A stretch of DNA of 10,529 nt from JAQIBY01 sp964527535 (GTDB lineage Bacteria > Bacteroidota > Bacteroidia > Bacteroidales > ML635J-15). The DNA lies in contig CAZGPW010000292.1 in assembly GCA_964527535.1 (NCBI GenBank), positions 1 through 10,529 of the forward strand. The letters run 5' to 3'. Position numbers and translations under genes: made by a program. Below the pieces are notes generated by a model. It made no database searches. It was given only the letters and a program-made list of their open reading frames with translations, and had not been told where the DNA came from. Positions 1-6,017 of the stretch are shown one piece after another. Each line of letters starts with the position of its first letter. Positions within the stretch are counted from its first letter, which is position 1.

Positions 1-278
1 TTCACAATTCCTGACTTCCGACTCCCGACAACATTACACCTAACTTTTTACCTTTAGATATTCCTGGTTTTCCACTAAGTTTGCAGTAGAACCCATATTT
101 AATTGTTTATAAACAGATTATGTTTTCTGCGAAACTTCAGTATTTATTACTGTCATTCATCGGGACAGGTTTATTGTCGATCACACAGGTATGACAGTAC
201 TTTCCAATTAAAGTTTTAAAAACCTTTAAAGTAACAAATATCAGTAAAGAAATTGTTTGATACCGGGTTGCACTGATG
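1..278. other. Gene-free stretch downstream of the M16 pair
   Basis: I see no credible gene here in either direction. It is AT-rich. It holds a 12-bp perfect palindrome TGTTTATAAACA (104-115), a 9-bp inverted repeat TACTGTCAT/ATGACAGTA (148-156 and 191-199), two ACAGGT direct repeats 20 bp apart (165 and 185), and a degenerate heptamer repeat at 11-31 (CTGACTT, CCGACTC, CCGACAA). No clear intrinsic terminator for the M16 operon was found. The next gene to the left is outside the window. Confidence 0.7.
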
Positions 279-1568
279 TTATTCCATAGAAGGCTGGATG
301 TCGGGGATAGAGCCCACGTTAATTTTATGCAGGTCTTTCAGGTTGAGGTAATGCTGTGCCGACACAAGAATCTCTTCGGGTGTGATTTGTTTTATTTGTT
401 CCAGATAATCGATGTAGTAATCAAAATCCAGATTCATTTCAATAAGGTAGCGGTAAATGGAAGCATGCTTGAAAGGGCCGTCAAACACCCTGAGCAATGA
501 CCCGGACAAATAGTTTTTTACCAGATTGAGTTCATCCTCAGATACTTTTTCGTTGCATAAAATATCTGCTTCCCTGTATATTTGTTTTATCGTATCATCC
601 ATGTAAATTTTACCTGTATCCGTAGCAATTTTAAATACACATCCAACAGCTGATGGGATGATGGCCGAACTTATGCCATAGGTGTATCCCTTTTCTTCTC
701 TGATGTTCCGCATGAGCCGTGATCCAAAATAATCTCCAAAGACAGTATTTAATATTTTAAATTTAAAATAATCGGGGTGATGCGGGCTGATGCACATTTG
801 TCCCCAGCGTATGGAAACCTGAGATTTGTTTTCCATGGGAATTTGCAGATGTTGGTTTTTGGCAGCGGATTTGGGTGCATAGGTGGAGTTACTGTTATAA
901 TCCGTTGAAAATTTACCAAAATATTGGTTTAGCAGGGTATGGATGTTTTTTGGGAAAAACCCGGATACGATGATCCTGCAATTGGTATGATAATGTGTTT
1001 TGTAAAATGATTCAATGTCTTCAAGGGTTATGTGCTCAAGCTTTTGTTCTGTTGGATAAAACCCCAGGGGATGTTCTGTTCCCCAGATCATATTATTTAG
1101 GTTGATTTCTGCCACAAAATCAGTGCGTTGGAGGCTTTTTCTGAGGTTTTGCCTTGTTTTTTCACGGATAAAATCCAGTGATTCAACTGAAAAATCCGGT
1201 TCAAACAACATATCGTATGCAAGTGGTAAAAACTTATTTAAATACATCACAGGCACATAAAAACTGAATACCGACCATTGTTTTTCCAGTTTTTGCTGAA
1301 GAAAAATGCCGTAATAATCGAGCAGAGCTTCTGTTCCGGCTGCATGTTGGTTTTGTTTTTCCTCCCTGATCATGGCATTACAAAAGGCGGCAAGGTATGC
1401 CTTATTTTGATGTGCTTTCCCGGCTTCAAAAATAAAATCAATTTTCAAGGCTTTAACGTCATCCTTAAAAAAGCCCGCTACTTGTAAACCATTGTCGAGT
1501 AAAGATTTATAAAGAGGCAAATGCGTCAGCCAGGAAACAGGTTTGACGGGAGGCATATCATTTTTCAT
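279..1568 (-). CDS. M16-family non-catalytic partner subunit (no HxxEH, R/Y motif intact)
   Basis: This 429-residue protein has M16 architecture (LLDNGLQVAGF start, two-domain length), but at the site of the zinc motif it reads FCNAM (62-66) in place of HxxEH, so it cannot bind zinc in the usual way. The C-terminal domain keeps FGSRLMRNIREEKGYTYG (281-298), the R/Y motif that in this family holds substrate in the partner's active site. With the upstream catalytic gene it forms the classic active/inactive heterodimer plan, as in mitochondrial processing peptidase and bacterial M16B pairs. Its start overlaps the upstream stop by 11 nt in a different frame, indicating translational coupling. No signal peptide is seen. 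A frameshift splitting one long M16 gene is less likely, because both halves are complete. Confidence 0.9.
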   Translation of the reverse strand: MKNDMPPVKPVSWLTHLPLYKSLLDNGLQVAGFFKDDVKALKIDFIFEAGKAHQNKAYLAAFCNAMIREEKQNQHAAGTEALLDYYGIFLQQKLEKQWSVFSFYVPVMYLNKFLPLAYDMLFEPDFSVESLDFIREKTRQNLRKSLQRTDFVAEINLNNMIWGTEHPLGFYPTEQKLEHITLEDIESFYKTHYHTNCRIIVSGFFPKNIHTLLNQYFGKFSTDYNSNSTYAPKSAAKNQHLQIPMENKSQVSIRWGQMCISPHHPDYFKFKILNTVFGDYFGSRLMRNIREEKGYTYGISSAIIPSAVGCVFKIATDTGKIYMDDTIKQIYREADILCNEKVSEDELNLVKNYLSGSLLRVFDGPFKHASIYRYLIEMNLDFDYYIDYLEQIKQITPEEILVSAQHYLNLKDLHKINVGSIPDIQPSME

Positions 1569-2802
1569 AGTTGGCTTTATATTTAAGCAATGAACAGTTG
1601 TTTTTTGCGAGGATATACTTTGATGTTTTGTGGAACATATCTCTGCTCACATTGGCAATGGCAGCATCTTCTTTGTTGATCATTCCGGCATCACCAAGCA
1701 TCTCAAAATAAGCGAGATGCAACGCCTTATTTTCGATTGAAACGTTAGAAAACATCCACGCAGACAATGCTTTGTTTTTCACTTTTGTTAGTTCCTTATA
1801 AGATGGGGCATTCTTTTTTATGTCGCTAAGAATATCCCATATATACTGTTCAGCATCATCAAGGCTGACGTTTGAAGCCGGGAAGCCTTGTATTACCAAA
1901 AGTCCCGGATCAATGCTGCCCCAGATATAAGCATCGAGATCGGAAAACAATTGTTTTTCCCTTACCAATTTGGCATAAAAACGGGATGATCTGCCGTTGG
2001 CGAGGATATCCGATAATAAATCAGCAGCGTAATAATCGGGAGAAAGTCTGCCGGGCATATGAAACCCCATAATTATGGAATCCTGGGGAACGTCTGCTTT
2101 TTTAATTTTCGTCCGGGGCTTTAATTGTTCCGGTTCAGCCGGGATATTTATATCCGAAATGTTTGATTTTTGTATTTTACCAAAACGGGATTCAACCAAA
2201 TTTATACAGTTGTCAATGTTGAGGTTTCCAGAAATGGCAAGTATGGCATTGTTGGGGGAATAATGGTTTTGATAAAATTCCAGGAGCTCGTTTCGGGAAA
2301 TGTTTTGGATGTGCTGAATGTTTTTCCCGATGGTTGACCATTTGTAGGGATGTTTTTTAAACGCCATTTCCCTGATGATGTCATCAATGTCGCCATAGGG
2401 CTGATTCAGGTAATTTTCTTTGAATTCTTCAATGACAACGGATTTTTGTATGTCTATGTTTATTTGGCTGAGATTAAGGTGTTGCATCCTGTCAGCCTCA
2501 AGGAACAGTGCTGTTTCAAGGTTTCCCGCCGGAAGCGTCTCATAATAATTTGTAAAATCATTGTTTGTAAACGCGTTGTTTTCACCTCCGGCAGATTCCA
2601 GTATGCGGTCAAAATTTGGAGCATTGGCTGATCCGGAAAACATAAGGTGCTCAAACAAATGAGCCATGCCTGTGAGTTTAGGATTTTCATGTTTGGCTCC
2701 GGTTTTATACAATAGATTCACACACACAAGCGGTGTGGATACATCCTGATGTATAATTAAACGAAGTCCATTGTCCAGTAATAGAGACCGGAAGCTAATC
2801 AT
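1558..2802 (-). CDS. M16 family zinc metallopeptidase, catalytic subunit (M16B type)
   Basis: This 414-residue protein is a two-domain M16 peptidase half. The zinc-binding HLFEH motif (HxxEH; H48, E51, H52) sits in the usual TGMAHLFEHLMF context, and the distal Glu ligand is in VVIEEF (E125 or E126), about 74 residues later. The C-terminal domain (from about residue 210) carries GRSSRFYAKLVREKQLF, the region equivalent to the R/Y segment. Size fits the ~45-kDa M16B class, whose catalytic chain pairs with an inactive partner, here the overlapping downstream gene. No signal peptide or membrane segment is visible, so the protein is predicted to be cytoplasmic. The start MISFRSLLLDNGLRL fits the family. 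Substrate is unknown; peptides or unfolded small proteins are typical of the family. Confidence 0.92.
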   Translation of the reverse strand: MISFRSLLLDNGLRLIIHQDVSTPLVCVNLLYKTGAKHENPKLTGMAHLFEHLMFSGSANAPNFDRILESAGGENNAFTNNDFTNYYETLPAGNLETALFLEADRMQHLNLSQINIDIQKSVVIEEFKENYLNQPYGDIDDIIREMAFKKHPYKWSTIGKNIQHIQNISRNELLEFYQNHYSPNNAILAISGNLNIDNCINLVESRFGKIQKSNISDINIPAEPEQLKPRTKIKKADVPQDSIIMGFHMPGRLSPDYYAADLLSDILANGRSSRFYAKLVREKQLFSDLDAYIWGSIDPGLLVIQGFPASNVSLDDAEQYIWDILSDIKKNAPSYKELTKVKNKALSAWMFSNVSIENKALHLAYFEMLGDAGMINKEDAAIANVSRDMFHKTSKYILAKNNCSLLKYKANYEK

Positions 2803-2818
2803 AGAATGAATAATAAGA

Positions 2819-2843
2819 AAAAACCGCCTTTGTGGCGGTTTTT
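2819..2843 (-). terminator. Intrinsic terminator of the korDABC operon
   Basis: The stem CCGCC/GGCGG, extended by five A-T pairs (AAAAACCGCC at 2819-2828 with GGCGGTTTTT at 2834-2843), closes a 5-nt loop. On the minus strand it is followed by a run of T, so it is a textbook Rho-independent terminator starting 7 nt after the korC stop. The symmetric flanks would also let it act on plus-strand transcription. It lies only 16 nt before the start of the next gene. Confidence 0.9.
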
Positions 2844-2850
2844 CAGGTTT

Positions 2851-3402
2851 TTATACGGTTTGAATTTCTTCTAAAATGTCAAGCCCGTGCTTTATGGCTT
2901 TTTCGTTCAGCGGAATTAGTTTATGATGCCTTTCGGGTAAGGACTTTTTCAGGCCTGCCATGACATTATCAAGTTTGACAATGGGTTTAATTTTAAGATA
3001 AGCACCCAGCACGATCATGTTAAAGGTTTTGGGATTTCCCAGTTCTGCAGCAGCAGCAGTGCCTTCAACTTTATAAATGTTGATGTCTTTGCGTTCAGGT
3101 GGCCTGGTAATACCATTGGGATCATACAGGATCATTCCACCCGGCTTAACTTTGGATTCAAATTTGTCAAGCGAGGGTTGATTAAGAATGATGGCTGTAT
3201 CAAAAGCTGTCAGAATGGGAGTGCTGATGCGTTCATCGCTGATAACAACAGTAACATTGGATGTTCCCCCGCGCATTTCGGGGCCATAAGAGGGCATCCA
3301 GGAGACTTCCTGTCCCTGCATGAGGCCTGAATAGGCAAGGATTTTACCCATGGATAAAACACCTTGTCCACCAAAACCTGCTATGATGATTTCTTCAGTC
3401 AT
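2851..3402 (-). CDS. korC: 2-oxoacid:ferredoxin oxidoreductase subunit gamma
   Basis: This is the gamma chain (183 residues) of the same oxidoreductase. The N-terminal GFGGQGV (9-15) and MPSYGPEMRGG (36-46) are the hallmark motifs of the POR/KOR gamma domain, which in this superfamily contributes to CoA binding at the subunit interface. TSNVTVVISDERI and a later FNMIVLGAYLK segment complete the usual fold. Length is normal for a separate gamma subunit. It is the last gene of the operon: only 7 nt after its stop codon a strong hairpin terminator begins. The ATG at 3402 is preceded by an AT-rich spacer with no clear Shine-Dalgarno. The other candidate identity, the pyruvate enzyme gamma chain, is less likely given the D-A-B-C gene order. 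Confidence 0.9.
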   Translation of the reverse strand: MTEEIIIAGFGGQGVLSMGKILAYSGLMQGQEVSWMPSYGPEMRGGTSNVTVVISDERISTPILTAFDTAIILNQPSLDKFESKVKPGGMILYDPNGITRPPERKDINIYKVEGTAAAAELGNPKTFNMIVLGAYLKIKPIVKLDNVMAGLKKSLPERHHKLIPLNEKAIKHGLDILEEIQTV

Positions 3403-3414
3403 ATCGAATAAATT

Positions 3415-4203
3415 TTATTTGTTAACTATTTTACCATCTACTTTAATATCTCCGAGTTGATAGAATGGCAGCATATTATCTACAAGCCATTTGTTGGCTT
3501 CAACAGGAGGCATTTTCCAACCGGAATTACAATTTGAAACCACTTCAACAAAAGAGGTTCCTTTGTTGAGTTTTTGATTTTCAAATGCTTTTTTAATGGC
3601 CTTTTTGGCTTTTCTGACATGCCGTGGGGTATGCACAGCCTGACGAGATACAAAATAAGTACCTTCCAGTTGAGCCACCAGTTCAGTCATTTTGATTGGA
3701 TTACCCATCATTTGGATTTCCCTGCCATAAGGGGAGGTTGATGATTTCATGTTCTCCAGTGTTGTTGGGGCCATTTGACCACCGGTCATGCCATAGATAC
3801 CATTGTTGATAAAAACAATGGTGATGTTTTCTCCCCGGTTGCATGAATGAATGGTTTCGGCAGTACCAATGGCAGCTAAATCGCCATCACCCTGATACGT
3901 GAAAACATATTTATCAGGCATGGTTCTTTTTATACCTGTGGCAAGGGCTGGAGCACGGCCATGAGCGGCTTCCTGCATGTCAATGTCCATGTAATTATAC
4001 ATTAACACAGAACAACCCACGGGAGTGACACCAATGGTCTGATCCTGAATTCCCATTTCTTCAATGATTTCTGCGATCAGCCTGTGAGCTGTCCCGTGTC
4101 CGCATCCCGGACAATAGTGTAACGGCGTATCCGTCATTACCTTGGATTTGGAATACACAAGGTTTTCTTTTTTTATGATATCGTCAAATTTTACGTCAGC
4201 CAT
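3415..4203 (-). CDS. korB: 2-oxoacid:ferredoxin oxidoreductase subunit beta (TPP-binding)
   Basis: This 262-residue beta chain holds the thiamine diphosphate site. The TPP/Mg motif begins with GDGDLAAIG at 105 and ends near NN at 133-134, followed by GIYGMTGGQ. The N-terminal CPGCGH (31-36) is the conserved start of this subunit. Other Cys residues (64, 121) are also present; which of them, if any, ligate a cluster cannot be settled by eye. The chain pairs with alpha to form the decarboxylating core in the cytoplasm. The start at 4203 is supported by an AGGAGG sequence at the ideal distance and by the family's usual short N-terminal leader before the CPGCGH motif. Twelve nucleotides separate its stop from the gamma gene, consistent with one transcript. 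Nothing suggests truncation. Confidence 0.92.
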   Translation of the reverse strand: MADVKFDDIIKKENLVYSKSKVMTDTPLHYCPGCGHGTAHRLIAEIIEEMGIQDQTIGVTPVGCSVLMYNYMDIDMQEAAHGRAPALATGIKRTMPDKYVFTYQGDGDLAAIGTAETIHSCNRGENITIVFINNGIYGMTGGQMAPTTLENMKSSTSPYGREIQMMGNPIKMTELVAQLEGTYFVSRQAVHTPRHVRKAKKAIKKAFENQKLNKGTSFVEVVSNCNSGWKMPPVEANKWLVDNMLPFYQLGDIKVDGKIVNK

Positions 4204-4205
4204 GA

Positions 4206-5291
4206 TTAACCTCCTATTATTTTTTGTTCGAGGGCTTCAATTATTTCATTTGCTGTAGGGATAACACCACCAAGGCGCCCAAAATGTTCTACGGGGCGTT
4301 CTCCATTTACAGCCAGTTTAATGTCTTCTACCATTTGTCCGGCACTCATTTCAACCGAAAGGAATCCCTTGGTTTGAGGTATAAGCTCCTGGATTTGTTT
4401 GGTAGGGAATGGGTAAAGTGTAATTGGCCGCAGCAGGCCTACTTTAATGCCTTTTTCACGTCCCAGTTTTACAGCTGCCTGAGAAATGCGTGATGATGAA
4501 CCGTAAGCTATCAGTATATAATCAGCATCATCACATTGAATTTTCTCGTACCTCACTTCATTTTCCTTGATTTTGTCATATTTATCAAGGAGTTTCAAAT
4601 TAAACTGCTCCATTCTGTATGGATCTAGCTCCAGGGATGTGATGATGTTTCTTTCTCTTGTTTTTGGTTTTCCTGTGGTTGCCCATGGACATTGTTTGAT
4701 CACTTCTTCCTCGGTTCTGCGTTGTTTTTGAGGCCTCATTTCGACTTTTTCCATCATTTGACCAATTACCCCGTCAGATAATATCATTACAGGGGTGCGG
4801 TATTTGAAGGCAAGGTTAAAACCGAGTTCAACAAAATCGTACATTTCCTGAACAGATGCTGGTGCAAGTACAATGAGTCTGTAATCACCATGTCCTCCGC
4901 CCTTGGTTGCCTGAAAGTAATCTCCCTGGCCGGGTTGTATTGTCCCCAGGCCTGGTCCTCCACGCACAACATTTGCAATCAGGGCGGGTAATTCAGAGCC
5001 TGCAATGTAGGAAATACCTTCCTGTTTCAGGCTGATCCCAGGGCTTGATGAGGATGTCATTACTTTTTTACCTGCTCCTGCAGCTCCGTATATCATATTG
5101 ATGGCAGCCACTTCACTTTCTGCTTGCAATACTACCATGCCGGTTCTTTCATGAGGTTTTTCTGCCATCAGGTGTTCAATAACCTCAGACTGTGGCGTGA
5201 TAGGGTAACCAAAATAAGCATCGGCACCGTCTCGAATTGCAGCTTCTGCAATCGCTTCGTTGCCTTTCATTAATCTAAGTTCTTTATCCAT
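4206..5291 (-). CDS. korA: 2-oxoacid:ferredoxin oxidoreductase subunit alpha (KorA/VorB type)
   Basis: This is the alpha chain (361 residues) of a CoA-dependent 2-oxoacid:ferredoxin oxidoreductase. The enzyme converts 2-oxoacid, CoA and oxidised ferredoxin to acyl-CoA, CO2 and reduced ferredoxin, and can run in reverse. The N-terminus MDKELRLMKGNEAIAEAAI followed by YFGYPITPQSEV (YPITP at 29-33, near the TPP site in this family) is diagnostic, and a transketolase C-terminal-like domain follows (VGLLRPITLYPFP). Length fits the separate alpha subunit of four-subunit enzymes, not the fused ~1200-residue pyruvate enzyme. Substrate is uncertain: close homologues are annotated both as 2-oxoglutarate (KOR) and branched-chain 2-oxoacid (VOR) enzymes, and the sequence does not decide it. 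The stop lies 2 nt before the beta start. Confidence 0.9.
   Translation of the reverse strand: MDKELRLMKGNEAIAEAAIRDGADAYFGYPITPQSEVIEHLMAEKPHERTGMVVLQAESEVAAINMIYGAAGAGKKVMTSSSSPGISLKQEGISYIAGSELPALIANVVRGGPGLGTIQPGQGDYFQATKGGGHGDYRLIVLAPASVQEMYDFVELGFNLAFKYRTPVMILSDGVIGQMMEKVEMRPQKQRRTEEEVIKQCPWATTGKPKTRERNIITSLELDPYRMEQFNLKLLDKYDKIKENEVRYEKIQCDDADYILIAYGSSSRISQAAVKLGREKGIKVGLLRPITLYPFPTKQIQELIPQTKGFLSVEMSAGQMVEDIKLAVNGERPVEHFGRLGGVIPTANEIIEALEQKIIGG
4208..4215 (-). promoter_or_regulatory. Strong Shine-Dalgarno for korB, embedded in the korA stop region
   Basis: On the minus strand AGGAGGTT overlaps the last korA codons (Gly-Gly-stop). Its AGGAGG core ends 6 nt before the korB ATG at 4203. 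The other starts in the window have no such site, so this one probably serves tight translational coupling or re-initiation to match alpha and beta subunit levels. It is partly forced by the Gly-Gly codons. Confidence 0.6.
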
Positions 5292-5308
5292 TGTAATGGG
5301 GATTTTAA

Positions 5309-5536
5309 TTATGCAACTTTTAATTTATACACTGAAATAACACCATCCGGGCAAACGATAGCACAATTTGCACATCCTATGCATGCATCAGGGTTTGACA
5401 TTTCAGCGTAATTATATCCTTTTGAATTAACGGCTTTCGCCAGTGAGATAACATCGGTTGGACACGCCGGGATACATACACCACAGCCTTTGCAGCGTTC
5501 TGTATCAACAACGATTGCTCCTTTAAATTTAGCCAT
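5309..5536 (-). CDS. korD: 2-oxoacid:ferredoxin oxidoreductase, ferredoxin-like delta subunit (2x[4Fe-4S])
   Basis: This 75-residue protein carries two complete ferredoxin motifs CxxCxxCxxxCP, with Cys at 15, 18, 21, 25 and at 52, 55, 58, 62. It should bind two [4Fe-4S] clusters and take electrons from the TPP/Fe-S core of the 2-oxoacid oxidoreductase encoded immediately downstream. The length and the MAKFKGAIVVDTERCKGCG start are usual for the small D subunit of four-subunit KOR/VOR enzymes. It is the first gene of the operon, with 17 nt to the alpha gene. The start at 5536 has no Shine-Dalgarno sequence; the leader is AT-rich, as is common in Bacteroidota. A free-standing ferredoxin is less likely because of the context. 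The protein is cytoplasmic. Confidence 0.88.
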   Translation of the reverse strand: MAKFKGAIVVDTERCKGCGVCIPACPTDVISLAKAVNSKGYNYAEMSNPDACIGCANCAIVCPDGVISVYKLKVA

Positions 5537-5573
5537 AATATTAATGTTTTAATTTGTTACGTTAATAATCATT

Positions 5574-5581
5574 CAAAAGTA
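5574..5581 (-). promoter_or_regulatory. Candidate Bacteroidota -7 promoter element for the korDABC operon
   Basis: On the minus strand this reads TACTTTTG, an exact match to the TAnnTTTG -7 consensus known for the primary sigma factor of Bacteroidota. It lies 37 bp before the korD ATG, which would leave a short leader of about 30 nt. The -33 element is weak: the nearest TTG ends 14 nt upstream rather than the usual 19-20. Nine consecutive T (5589-5581, sharing the T of the element) lie directly upstream. A second match, TAGTTTTG at 5684-5677, lies further upstream without a good -33 partner. Confidence 0.4.
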
Positions 5582-5666
5582 AAAAAAAATCCTAACAATT
5601 TTTATGTTCTTTGACATTTATTATTAAAGTACAGAAGGTAAGTAGTTTGAATGATGAGTACAGTGG

Positions 5667-5698
5667 CAGTATAATACAAAACTAAGTCTGTTATACTG
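5667..5698. repeat. 8-bp perfect inverted repeat downstream of the adhesin gene
   Basis: CAGTATAA (5667-5674) and TTATACTG (5691-5698) are perfectly complementary and separated by 16 nt, 44 bp after the adhesin stop codon. The position suits a transcript-end hairpin, but no T-run follows it on the minus strand, so it is not a canonical intrinsic terminator. It could equally be an operator or a processing hairpin. Confidence 0.4.
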
Positions 5699-5741
5699 TT
5701 GAATGAGGGGGAATTTGTATTGCAGGCAAGGCTGTGAATCA

Positions 5742-6017
5742 TTAATAAATTACAGTGACTGTTCCTGTTTTTTCTTCCATGCCATTATGCAGATCAACAA
5801 CATATACATAAGGGCCGGTGGGAACTTTTCTGCGTGTATCCCTGTAGGTTCCGTCCCATGGCTCGTCACCGTATTTTTTGAAATACACCACTTGTCCCCA
5901 TCTGTTGAATACCTGTACAACATGATTTGGAAACATTTCAATATTTTCAATAATCCAGGTATCGTTGACGTTATCTCCATTTGGAGTAAACGCATCGGGT
6001 ATTTTAATGCAATCAAC
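5742..6017 (-). other. T9SS type-B C-terminal sorting domain (CHU_C / TIGR04131 type)
   Basis: The last 91 residues carry the hallmark series of this domain: IPDAFTPNGDNVND, VQVFNRWGQVVYF, EPWDGT, KVPTGPYVYVVDL and GTVTVIY at the extreme C-terminus. Family knowledge places this domain at the end of proteins exported by the type IX secretion system, with PorP/SprF-like partners often needed for type-B cargo. No porP/sprF-like gene lies next to it in this window. All four arginines of the in-window protein are here. Confidence 0.92.

Noticed and set aside
276..500. Small plus-strand frames opposite the M16, kor and adhesin genes (for example 276-500, 1278-1487, 4224-4493, 5703-6056)
   Set aside because: All lie opposite well-supported genes, have no recognisable domains and show no start signals.
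1558..1568. The two M16 genes as one gene broken by a frameshift
   Set aside because: Each half has full M16B length, the second has its own ATG in an overlap typical of coupled genes, and the catalytic/non-catalytic pairing is a known plan. A frameshift is not fully excluded without orthologues.
5309..5536. An independent ferredoxin gene unrelated to the downstream oxidoreductase
   Set aside because: The 17-nt spacing, same strand and D-A-B-C order match the four-subunit 2-oxoacid oxidoreductase layout.
5667..5698. Canonical terminator of the adhesin gene
   Set aside because: The 8-bp stem has a 16-nt loop and no T-run follows it on the minus strand, so it was listed only as an inverted repeat.
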